Origin: Anagrus nilaparvatae
Lineage: Eukaryota; Arthropoda; Insecta; Hymenoptera; Mymaridae
Direction of reading: 5' to 3'
Assembly: GCA_022575985.1 (NCBI GenBank)
Contig: JAKSXM010000238.1
Location: 11,178,001-11,242,000, forward strand
DNA: 64,000 nucleotides
Positions 1-9,572 of this stretch are shown here, piece after piece; within the stretch, counting starts at the first letter, position 1; the number at the start of each line of letters is the position of its first letter. A model generated the notes under the pieces. That model was not told the DNA's origin. It saw only the letters and a list, made by a program, of their open reading frames with translations, and searched no databases. The position numbers and the translations under genes are program-made.

Positions 1-41
1 TGTTGTATTTTTCAGCTATACCAATGTATTTTTTATATTAG

Positions 42-458
42 ATCAATACAGTGTCCAATGTGATAAAGAGATAAAAAATATTCCATAATTGGTACGTTCA
101 AAATTAATTAGTTTTTCTTAAAAGCTTGAATTTAAAATATAAAATTTGTAAGCAGGCGAGTATTTTATTGGAAGATAAAAACATTTGCAGAGCGAAAATA
201 ATATCAGATTAATGGTTATTAACATCAGCTATGTTTAGTAAATAATTTAGTAAATTATTTATATTATTTAAAAATTATTTATTTATTTTTTGTAATTATT
301 TTTTCTTTTCTAGTAACTATGAAGAGGCTAAAGTAAATTAAAAAATTAATTTAGGTTCTGTTAATTGAGGTAGCAAAACTCCATTGAAAATACGAAAAGT
401 AATAGTTTATCCTAAATATAATCCAGTTAATAATACGGATGGCATTGGTTTGATTAAG
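42..458 (+). pseudogene. broken S1 serine protease homologue (copy A, 5' end outside window)
   Basis: Three exons align one-to-one with exons 2-4 of the intact genes to the right: about 42-91, 156-237 and 314-458, each with AG and GT borders. Exon 2 has the Cys and the 'IP' stretch, but a TAA replaces the Tyr codon of the IPYL motif. Exon 3 has the 'CRAKIIS' strand followed by a TAA where the paralogues have a codon before Trp. Exon 4 has further stops but ends in the recognisable 'GIGLIK' strand. Exons 5 and 6 are absent, and exon 1 would lie left of the window. Several independent stops plus loss of the 3' half make it a dead member of the cluster. Its order and strand match the tandem array, so it arose by the same duplication process. 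Confidence 0.8.
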
Positions 459-984
459 GTAAGATTTTTTAAATAAATTCGTTTACTGTACAAAAATATA
501 AGGCACATTCATATAGTGAAACCTTTAAGGTCTCCTTTCAAAATGGGATTTATTGCTTCCTGAAATCTGGCCTGCATAATATATACGCATTTGGTGATTT
601 CAGTTTATAGGATTATCGCAGGCCAGGTCAAACAATAATGTCACAAAGTGGAATACAAAAAAGTTTATCTGTTTCAGTAATTTTGTAATTGGTATTTTTT
701 TTCTCGCAAGTGAAATGTATTTTAAATATTATATAAGTCAAATAACTAAAACAAAATTAAAATCTTAATAATTAACTTAAAATTGAAATAACTTCTTTCT
801 AATAAATAAGAATTACTATGAATACATGAATTATAACTGAAAAATTATGGTTGGGGTTGCTTAATATTTTGGTATGCTTATATATCCTTTTCCGAGCATT
901 TTAATTGCGAGAAAAATTTTATTTCATGATATGTTATTAATTCTGTACTATATTTTAAAGATAATATGTAATAATACTTATTAA

Positions 985-1452
985 AGAGGGCTGGATGTCA
1001 GCTATTTTTTCAGCTCTTGACCAATCAGAGGCTAGGTAAAGTATCAATTTTGGCCACCAAAATACGGCTTTTATTTTCAATTAAATTAAAAAAGAAAATT
1101 GCCAAATTAATCTGTATAAAATGAAAAATGTGGCTCTGCTTTTTCTAAGACTTGACAAAATTTTCTTTGACAGTTAAAAAATGAAAGAAAAGTTGCAGTG
1201 TATTTTAACCAAAAAAATGAGTGAAGCAGACGACATTGGGGTTGCAATTTTATTTAATTTTTTGAGGAGAAAGAAAATTTTTTTAAGTCTAGGTAAATCA
1301 GAGCCACATTTTTTCATTTTATGCAGATTAATTTAGTAATTTTCTTTTTTAATTTAATTGAAAATCAAAGCCATATTTTGGTGTCAAAAATTAATATTTT
1401 ACCCAGTCTCTAATTGGTCGAGAGCTGAAAAAATGGCTAACGATCAGCCCTC
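985..1452. repeat. fold-back MITE with TTAA-like flanks
   Basis: The left end AGAGGGCTG and right end CAGCCCTC are inverted. Long inner arms match too: AATTAATCTG/CAGATTAATT, and the 'caattaaattaaaaaagaaaatt' block in both arms. TTAA lies just outside both ends (981-984 and 1453-1456), with one base of slippage. There is no coding capacity. A TTAA target suggests a piggyBac-type non-autonomous element, which is inference. Confidence 0.65.
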
Positions 1453-1855
1453 TTAAGCATGATCGAAATTTGTTTAGTTTAAGTTTAAATTTTTAAATCA
1501 TTTATAAAGAAATACTTTTAATTATTAAAGCTATTATTAACTCATTAACGCTGAAGTGGAGATTTTTGGACGTGAGCAAAAATAAGGATCTTCCTATGTA
1601 GATACGTGGCTAAAAAATTCATCCCTATGGTAAAAGTTCATACTCTTTCAGAATCTGAAATTAGTTTTCACCTACAACCCTTAAATATACCCAAAAACCG
1701 GTGGTGAAAGGGATATGTAAGGCAAAATTAGGCAATGTTTGGAAAAATCAATGAAAATAGTATCAAATTTTATTGAAAAACGTTTGAATATATTATTTTT
1801 ATGTAAATTTAAGTAAACTTTGAATACATTAAGGTCTAATTCATTTTGGTCCTAT

Positions 1856-2285
1856 TTACAACCCTTAAAAGGTGTATAGGGGTAGTTTTAAAAAAAATTA
1901 AAATAAAACTTTTTTTTATTATTAAAATTATATTCCTAAGTAAAATTGGCTGCTAATTTTAAATTCAACATTAGTTTTGTTCAAAAATTGTACCGCACCC
2001 TCTAAAATAGGGGTGAACGGAGTGAATCAGCCGTATTAGGGTTGTGCTTTACGGCAAATTTGTTAAAGCCTAAAAATTAAGAAAAAAAAATTATAGTTGC
2101 TTTTGGTCGTTGAGAATAAGTTTTATTTTTTCCAACTAACCTTGAAGGTTTGTATTTTTCATCCCCTGAATGGTATATAGGGGTAGTTTAAAAAAAATAT
2201 GTAAATAAAACTTTTTTTATAAATAAAACTATATTTTTAAGTAAAATTAGCTGCTGATGCTAAATTTATCATCAGTTTTGAACAA
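1856..2285 (+). repeat. diverged direct repeat, two copies of about 130 bp
   Basis: The copies lie at about 1856-1985 and 2158-2285. Both have 'tataggggtagttt', then an A-rich run, then 'aagtaaaattggctgct' or its variant 'aagtaaaattagctgct', then a 'cat(t)agttttg' end. The function is unknown. Confidence 0.6.
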
Positions 2286-2579
2286 TTAAAAGTCAAATTG
2301 AACTTAAATAAATTTTTGTTTTTTTGTGAATAATAAAATATGAAATAAAATAAAATATCATTTAAAATTCTGATAAACTTTTATTTACCCTGAAATAATC
2401 ATTTTATTGATAAATTAAGAAACAAATAATTAAAATTAAAGGAAGAAAATGTGTAATTAAAGATTTTTAATAAAAAACATAAATTAAAATAATGCTTTTT
2501 ATTTAATATTTGAATCTGAAAAAGCATGATTTATTTATCTTTACAAAACAAAATAATATTTTTAAGATAAAATTAATGG

Positions 2580-2585
2580 TATAAA
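2580..2585 (+). promoter_or_regulatory. TATA box of protease homologue B
   Basis: TATAAA lies 67 bp before the ATG in the context 'ggtataaatgcaagctt'. The same context, with an 'aagataaaatt' block just before it, precedes the next gene at 4376. This shared core promoter suggests both copies kept the same regulation. Confidence 0.65.
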
Positions 2586-2651
2586 TGCAAGCTTATACAA
2601 AATTTCATTCCATACTGTTTTTGAAACTTGTCTGTGCTGCGACATATAAAA

Positions 2652-3920
2652 ATGGAAAAATTTATTTTGACGCTTTTTCTAACCTGTTTTTTAAGCTTTG
2701 TTACATCAGGTAAAATTAACTATGATAATTAAATCAATTATTATTTTACATTAATCAAATACTTTTTATTTTAGACGAAATTGACGAAGAATGTAACAAG
2801 CAATTGGGAAATATTCCATACTTGGTAAAAATTATTTTTCATATTAACTAAAAATGAGTTTAATACTAAATCTTTTTGAAAAAAAATAGGCGAATATTTT
2901 GGAAAATGATCGAATTATCTGTAGAGCTACGATAATATCAGAATTATGGTTACTAACTGCTGGAAGATGCGTTTGGTAAATGAAATTTCCTCTTATTATT
3001 CATATTAAAACGTACTTAAAAAGCCTGCAAATATTTAGTTGATAAATTATCATGACTTTAGAACGACCTCGATATAAGAAATTTTTATCAATAAAATGAA
3101 ATTATAAAAATATTTTGCAATAAATTTTGATAAAAGTTTGGATTATTTTTTATCGAATTATTTTTATTCATAATATGTTGATTTATTCTTTCATATCAAT
3201 TAAAAAAATATTCAATTTTAAGGGGTCCAAACAGGAAATTAAAAGTCAAAACTGATTTTATGGCTTCTGATGATAAAAATCCAATTGATATAGAAAATGT
3301 GTACCCCCATTTTGAATACGATTCGACTTTTCATCACAATAACATTGGATTAATTAAGGTAAAATTTAATATATAACTGCTATTAGTTATTTACTAATTT
3401 TAAATTTTAGTTAAAAAAACCATTATCAATGAAAAATGGTATGAAGCCAATTCAGTTCGACAGCAAACCAATCAAAATTGGTGATAAAATTCAGATTACT
3501 GCTTACCCTAGCAAGGTAAATTTTTAATGATTTATCAATAAAATTATAGATTTTAGAAATTTATTAATTAATTTATCATAGATCAGCGAGAAAAATTCCG
3601 GAAAAGCCTTAAACCTAAATGATTGTCACGACGAATACTACAAAAACTGGAATACCTTTCAGATGTTTTTAAGCAAAATCGTTTTAAGTATAAAAAATGA
3701 AACATTAAACGATGATTACAAAACTTCACTTTGTGTCAGTATAAAAGATTTTCAGGATCAAAATATAAGATGCAGAAATTATATTGGGTCACCAGGAATT
3801 GCAAATGGAAAATTAACAGCTTTGTTGACTTTAACTAACAAAAAGGCTGATTCTTTATTTTATATTGATGTTTCAACTTATAAAGAATGGATTAAAAATG
3901 TTACTGGAAAGAAATTTTAA
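2652..3920 (+). CDS. secreted S1 serine protease homologue (pseudoprotease) B
   Basis: Six exons: 2652-2709, 2775-2824, 2890-2975, 3223-3358, 3411-3515 and 3582-3920, giving 257 codons with intron phases 1,0,2,0,0. The first 19 residues form a signal peptide (MEKF, then ILTLFLTCFLSF). The mature chain follows the chymotrypsin fold. 'CRATIISELWLLTAGRC' is the His-box strand, with Arg in place of catalytic His. 'NNIGLIK' is the Asp box with Asn in place of Asp. 'CRNYIGSPG' stands where GDSGGP should be, so Ser is lost. No R|IVGG activation site precedes it; IPYLANI aligns with the usual 'PYQVSL' strand. Cysteines for the His-loop and C-terminal disulfides remain, so the fold is probably kept. 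The ATG at 2652 is the first, lies 67 bp after a TATA box and opens the signal peptide. The protein is probably secreted and non-catalytic; its target is unknown. Confidence 0.88.
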
Positions 3921-4031
3921 TAATTTATTGCTGATGTGCTAAGGAAATTAAAAAATGAAATTGTCTAAAATTACTATAATGTAAACTAATTTCTATCATT
4001 TTGTAAAATCAATTTAAGTTTTCTGTGCCTA

Positions 4032-4037
4032 AATAAA
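4032..4037 (+). promoter_or_regulatory. poly(A) signal of protease homologue B
   Basis: AATAAA lies 112 bp after the stop codon, followed within 30 bp by a GT/T-rich stretch ('tttttagtgtctcgttt'). Confidence 0.6.
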
Positions 4038-4375
4038 ATGTAACATTAAAGAAATTTTTAGTGTCTCGTTTATTGATCTTGGCTATTTAAGAAACTTTTC
4101 CAACAGTTTATTTTCTTTCATACAATCACATAAATTAAAGTCATTGGTTCATTAGGAAATTAAAATTAAAATTATAATCAGCCTAAAAAAAATAACAACT
4201 GGTGACTTTGTAAGATACAAAAATGTTTAAAAAACAGTTTAACCCTGTGTAAAATGCAAAATTTTGAATTATTTACAGGGAAACTTAAAATATGAATTTA
4301 ATATTTTGTATTAAATTATTTCCATTGAAATTGATTTCTTTATCTTAAAGCATATTTTCAAGATAAAATTCTTAG

Positions 4376-4381
4376 TATAAA
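4376..4381 (+). promoter_or_regulatory. TATA box of protease homologue C
   Basis: TATAAA in 'agtataaatgcaagctt' lies 60 bp before the ATG. It is a near copy of the promoter at 2580, including the preceding 'aagataaaatt' block, which contains a GATA core. Confidence 0.65.
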
Positions 4382-4440
4382 TGCAAGCTTTTTTTAAAAT
4401 TTAACCACATTTAGTCTTGAAGTCTTGTTTGTATATCATA

Positions 4441-5925
4441 ATGGAGAAATTTCTCCTTGCTATTTTGTTATTAAGTTGTGTAAGCTTCATTAAATCAGAC
4501 AAAGGTACAGACAACATTTAATTTTTTAAAATGGTAGTTTGGTATTTTAAAATTTTTCTTTAAATGAATTCTTTTTCATAAGATGACTTCGTTGAACAGT
4601 GCAATCAAGAAATCCAGGGGATTCCTTATCTGGTAAATTTTAAGAGTATTTATTAAGGGGCCATTCTGTGGAGCGTATTTTTACTGAATTTCTAGGGACT
4701 GTGAAGTTAAAACAATTGATCTTTAGTGAATATCATCAGAATTCTAGCAAAACCCTCAAAGGACCGATACCCTGGAGCAATCTTTGCTTGCTATTTATTA
4801 AAGATCAATCGTTTTAACTTCAGTGCCCAGAAAAATCTAGTAAAAATACGCTCCATGAAACTATCCCCTTTAATAACAAAAATAAAATTAAAAAAAAATT
4901 TTGTTTACACAGGCAAGTATCATGGAAAATAATCGTATAAAATGCAAAGCAGTAATATTATCAAATTTATGGTTACTGACTACAGGAAGATGCATTGGAA
5001 ACTGGTAATTAAAAAAATTGCTTTAAATTATCAATAAATTCCTCTGTATTTACCTCATAAACTTTGATAAATTATCATATCTTATACTCATTTACCAAGA
5101 AAAAAATATTTCTTTGAATTTACTACCATGGTAAATTTTCTGTTAATTAAGTTTGAATTCTAAAATTTTTTAATTAAATTTTTAAAATAATAATTTTTAT
5201 TTGTTATTTAGGAATTTGGATAAAAATTTAAAAATAAAATTAGATTATTACACCCCAGGTGATCATACTTTATTGGATATAGAAACTGTTTATTTTAATC
5301 CTAATTATGATCCAAATTTTTATTTAAATAATATTGGTTTAGTTAAGGTAATTTGTTTATTTTATATTTAAAATAATTTTCAAATAATTCTCTGAAATAA
5401 TTTTACTCAATTTTTATTTTTTTAGCTCAAAGTCCCATTAACTATGAAACATGGAATGAAACCAATCCGTATTTTAGATAAGACACCTGAAATTGGTCAT
5501 AAACTAGAAATTATCAATCATGGCAGTAAGGTAATTAAAAAATCAAATTAGTAAATTATAAGAAAATTAATTAAATATATTTTCAGACAAATACTAATAA
5601 TATTGGAAAAGCACTGAAATTAGATAAATGCAAAGACGAATATTACAAAAATTGGGGCATTTATCAAAAAGTTTTTACTTTAATTTTTGAAGCTACAAGT
5701 TTGAAAGAAAATTTACACGATCGTTACAAAACATCATTTTGTGTTGAAATTAAAGAATTTACTAATAGAAATTTAAGATGTAGAAATTATATGGGAGCAC
5801 CTGGTGTTGTTAATGGAAAATTATCATCTTTATTAACATTAACTGATCCTGATGCTAAATCAATATTTTATATCGATGTTGTACCATATAAACAATGGAT
5901 TAAAGAAGCTACTGGAATTAGTTAA
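4441..5925 (+). CDS. secreted S1 serine protease homologue (pseudoprotease) C
   Basis: Six exons: 4441-4504, 4583-4632, 4913-5004, 5212-5347, 5426-5530 and 5587-5925, giving 261 codons with the same phases as copy B. It starts with a hydrophobic signal peptide (MEKFLLAILLLSC). The His box reads 'SNLWLLTTGRC', the Asp box 'NNIGLVK' and the Ser box 'CRNYMGAPGVVNGK', so all three catalytic residues are replaced. It is the closest paralogue of B: exons 4-6 have identical lengths, the promoter is shared, and there is the same 'KTSxCVxIK' and 'DExYKNW' wording in the last exon. Intron 2 is longer than in B because a MITE (4657-4869) sits in it. AATAAA directly follows the stop (5928) and another lies near 6030. 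It is probably a secreted, non-catalytic binding protein or decoy. Confidence 0.88.
4657..4869. repeat. MITE in intron 2 of protease homologue C, TTAA target
   Basis: Ends GGGGCCATTCTGTGGAGC and GCTCCATGAAACTATCCCC form imperfect terminal inverted repeats. TTAA flanks both sides (4653-4656 and 4870-4873). Copy B lacks it at the same intron position. A related, more decayed copy lies at 28347-28547. Confidence 0.75.
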
Positions 5926-6169
5926 TAAAATAATAATTAATTCACAATTTTGTTAATACTGTGATTTATATAAGTGTGAGATAAGAATTTAATTATTATT
6001 GATTATATTCACAAGTTATGTAATTTTAATAAATATGAAGCAAGCTAAATGTACGATATGATAATTTAAAGATTTTAGATAATTTAATAGAATTTAAAAA
6101 AAAAACTATTTATTTATCAAAACTTGCAAGGACTACTAATTTTACAAGCTACTTGCGAAAGCTTGCGAA
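5926..6169. other. 3' flank of homologue C and spacer between convergent copies
   Basis: This holds the poly(A) signals of copy C and the decayed 3' side of the minus-strand pseudogene. No last exon of that pseudogene can be found here. Confidence 0.5.
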
Positions 6170-6840
6170 AAGTAAGTTAAATCATTTATATTGTTCTCAG
6201 CTTCCACTGGCTTATCGTATCCAGGATTAGAATAAAAGAATTTGTACCCAAAATGTTCTTCAGAACTCAGTAAACAATTTTTTAGCTATAACAAGAATTC
6301 TGGTTTAATATTTAAAATAATTAAATACTATGTAAAAATGTATCCTAATTAAAGCAAAGTCGTTGTCTTTATTTATGGAATCGTAGCCGCCACTTAGGAC
6401 TATTTTTTCCATATCAAGAGTAATTTTTCTCTCATCATAAACAGGGTAATAAACAGCCTTAATATTTTGGTTCTTTTCTCTGATAAAAGAGTTATTTTAT
6501 TTTGTCAATATTAACCAAAATCAGTCAGTACAGCTGCCAAACAAAGAAATTGATCTTCCTCGTAATTACGTGCTTACCTATTAATTAAAAATTTTAAACC
6601 CAATAAAATTTTTCAGTTTTTAATATTCTAATTCAATACAACACGTTGTAAAAATATCTTTTTGAATCACTGTTAGATTTACTTTTGCAGTTCGATTCAT
6701 ACTCATCCAATAAGGTTCCTTAGATATTCTAACTATTTTATAAATTTAAAAAAAAGTTCATTAATTTGTAAAATTTTTATCTTACTTGATTCGCCAAGAT
6801 CCAGGCAGCCAAAAAATAAAAATAAATTACTTTTCTCCAT
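6170..6840 (-). pseudogene. decayed S1 protease homologue on the opposite strand
   Basis: Read on the minus strand, an ATG at 6840 opens a signal-peptide-like exon to 6786 (MEKSNLFLFFGCL) with GT after it. At about 6580-6510 comes a His-box remnant ('YEEDQFLCLAAVLTDF' followed by an out-of-frame WL). At 6479 to about 6345 lies an exon ending 'DNDFALIR', which matches the Asp-box exon of the intact genes. At 6285 to about 6170 lies an exon-5-like piece starting with Leu-Lys after an acceptor. A frameshift in the His-box exon, a lost donor after the Asp-box exon and the absence of exon 6 show it is dead. It kept the Asp of the triad, as the two right-hand genes did. Its inverted orientation breaks the otherwise uniform + strand array. 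Confidence 0.7.
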
Positions 6841-7228
6841 TCTGCCTCGAGTTAAGAATGCAATTTGAGCATGAGAGATGCTTTTACTTATACACTTGAT
6901 CTGCGAATCAGTTTTTATTTATATCGCCCATATTATCATCAAATTTACCCGCTTCGACCTTCCATTCTTTATTAATAAAAATTAAATGAAAAATTCAAGT
7001 AAAAATTAAAAAATATTTATTAAAAAGACCACCTTCCTTAAAACTAAAGAATATACTTTTCTACTTTTTTAATTTTAAACAAATCTTCTAATAAAAACCA
7101 AATTTTAAAAACTTATGGATTTATTTGTCCTAGGGTTTCGTTTAGACAAGTTACATACATGAATAAAAGTTGTAATAACTATTTTAATTTTAATGAATAC
7201 TTGTTATTCTTTTTATATACACTAATAA

Positions 7229-8153
7229 TCGAGAAGCTAGCGTATCATTCCGTATGCAAAAAATTAGATCGACTGTTTAATTAAAAGGTACCAAGCAGAT
7301 TATAGTTTTTTGACCCGCTGATTCCGAATTTGCAGTTAATTTTTTTCTAAATCTAAGGAGTTTGCCGCTAGAGGGCGTTTTGGGAATAAAAACACTATTC
7401 TCGCAGGTATCTTGGAAGTGCCCTAAGATACTTAAAACCAAGTAGCTTTAAGTTTTTTGACCCACTGATTCCAAATCTACAGTTATTTTTTCTCTAAAAC
7501 TAGGGCGTTTGCCGCTGGAGGGCGTTTAATGGGTAAAAATGCTAGAAACCCTAGATTACTAGAGACAGCCAGATAGGGGGGCCGATTTTAATTGGTCAAA
7601 AAAATACATGTATTTTAAATGGGAAAGTCGCCATGTTACTTAGCAACATTTTTGTGATTGGTTGACAAAACGGGACCATAGGATTTTTACCCCCCTAAAC
7701 GCCCTCTAGCGGCGAACACCTGAGTTTGAGCGAAGAAATAGGTGCAGGTTTGGAATCAGCAGGTCAAAAAACTATATGTTACGTGGGTTTGCGAATCTTA
7801 GGACGCGTAGCTTCCAAGATATCTGCAAAAAATAGGATTTTTACCCCCCTAAACGCCCTCTAGCGGCGAACGCCTGAGTTTGAGAGAAGAAATAGGTGCA
7901 GGTTTGGAATCAGCAGGTCAAAAAACTATATGTTACGTGGGTTTGCGAATCTTAGGACGCGTAGCTTCCAAGATATCTGCAAAAAATAGGATTTTTACCC
8001 CCTCTAAACGCCCTCTAGCGGCGAACGCCCCAGTTTTAGCTAAAAAATAACCGCAGCTTCGGAATCAGTGGGTCAAAAAACTATAATTTGCTTGGTGCCT
8101 TTTAAACAGTCGATCTAATTTTTTGCGTACGGAATGATACACTAGCTTCTCGA
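7229..8153. repeat. fold-back element with internal 154-bp tandem repeats
   Basis: The left arm starts TCGAGAAGCTAGCGTATC and the right arm ends with its inverse (AGCTTCTCGA). The inverse match covers about 80 bp, including 'aaaattagatcgactgttta'. Both arms then carry copies of a repeat with the core CGCCCTCTAGCGGCGAAC, inverted between arms: about two copies on the left and three on the right. A unique spacer lies at about 7540-7675. There is no coding capacity. Its right end is 89 bp upstream of the TATA box of the next gene, so it forms that gene's proximal upstream region. Confidence 0.8.
7680..8095 (+). repeat. 154-bp tandem repeat, about 2.7 units
   Basis: Units start at 7680, 7834 and 7988, each beginning 'aggatttttaccccc' followed by the 'cgccctctagcggcgaac' core. 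The first two units are nearly identical over their full length. The third diverges after the core. Confidence 0.85.
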
Positions 8154-8242
8154 CTATAACGATAATTTCATAATTAAAGAAACGGAATAACCAAGCAAAG
8201 AAATTTTTAATCAAAAGAATATTTGAGATTAAATTATCAGCA

Positions 8243-8248
8243 TATAAA
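8243..8248 (+). promoter_or_regulatory. TATA box of protease homologue D
   Basis: TATAAA in 'catataaatacatg' lies 60 bp before the ATG, the same spacing as in copy C. Confidence 0.55.
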
Positions 8249-8302
8249 TACATGTGAATTTGGAAGTTAAGAACACAAAGTTTTAAAGTCTTGTGTAGCA
8301 TA

Positions 8303-9572
8303 ATGAAAATATTTATTTTAATATTTTTTTTATCTGCTTTTATTCATCTCGTTGAACCAATAAGTATGAGTTTTTGATTCAAATTTAATTTTTTCTTAAA
8401 TAATAATTAAAAATTTGATATATTTTGTCATTTAAGAGTTGTCACTAGCTCGGAATGATCCAAAATGTAGTGAAATACAGGAAAAATTTATAGATGATAA
8501 TAATTGGACTTTTATAAATGGAAGTTGGCACATGGTAAATTTTGACTGAATATAATTAATTCATTAATTAATTAATTTTATTGCTAAAATTTTTATTTTC
8601 ATAGGTAAGCATCTATGAGGGAACAAAGACTGTTAGCAGAGGAGTTCTAATATCTGATAAATGGATTATTACAACTGCTTCATCTTTATCAGTGAACTGC
8701 TGCCTAAGGTAAATTCAAAAAAAGACATTAGGGATCTTAAAATTCAGATAATTATTTTAATTAATTTTTTTTAAATTTACTTGTTTTTGCACAGAGAAGA
8801 TAACCTAAAACTAAAAGTTGGAATTAAATATGAAGGCAAAAATAAATGGATAAATGTAAAACAAATTATAATTCACGATGAATATAATCCAAGAAATATC
8901 GACAACGATCTCGCTTTATTAAATGTAAAATTTAATTTTGATTTTATTTATAATTAAATTATTGTAAAATGTTAATAAATATTGTATTTGTATAAATTTC
9001 AGCTAGCTGGCCCTTTACCACAAAAATATTATCAGCCAATTAGTATAGCAAAAAAATCAGCAGAAATAGGCGATAAAATTAACGTAGTTAGTTATTTTTT
9101 GAAGGTAAAAATATTTGAAAACTTTGAAAAATAATTTGATAGTAAATTTTAGAAAATATTTCATTTAATTTTTTAGCAACAAAATGGAGACGATACTTAT
9201 TTCGTTGAAGAGAATGAAAATATTGGAGAAATAAAGTACAAAAATCAATGCAAAGATGAATATGTCAATAAACTGTTCGAAGAATACGTAAAAGACCAAG
9301 GCACATCTTTAAACAATGAAGAATTTTACCAAAGTGGAAATTATAAAAAAGCGAAATATCTTTTTAATTTGTTCAAAAACAGATTTTGTGTTGATTTTAA
9401 AGAAAGTGATGTACAGCGAGATTCATGTGCTAATTATTTTAGTGGATCTGCTGTTTCAAATGGTACATTAATTGGTTTAATTTCGAATATTGATTATATA
9501 TTTCAGAAGATTTTTACTGATATTGTGCCTTACAAACCGTGGATTGAAGAGGTTACTGAAATTAAGTTTTGA
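8303..9572 (+). CDS. secreted S1 serine protease homologue (pseudoprotease) D
   Basis: Six exons: 8303-8363, 8437-8534, 8605-8708, 8795-8924, 9003-9104 and 9177-9572, giving 296 codons with phases 1,0,2,0,0 as in B and C. The signal peptide is MKIFILIFFLSAF. The His-box strand reads 'SRGVLISDKWIITTASS': Ser replaces His and the flanking Cys is displaced ('NCCLR'). The Asp box 'DNDLALLN' keeps the catalytic Asp. The Ser box is 'CANYFSGSAVSNG', without GDSGGP. Exon 2 is twice as long as in B and C, and exon 6 carries a charged insert (about 20 residues, 'EEYVKDQG...YQSGNYKK') before the conserved 'NRFCVDFKE' strand. It is the most diverged intact copy. Secretion is likely, catalysis is not, and the target is unknown. 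Confidence 0.85.

Larger units (their letters stand above)
459..2579. other. intergenic, repeat-bearing
   Basis: No coding exon is visible. The stretch holds a fold-back element (985-1452) and a diverged direct repeat (1856-2285), listed separately. The rest is AT-rich without recognisable structure. Confidence 0.6.
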
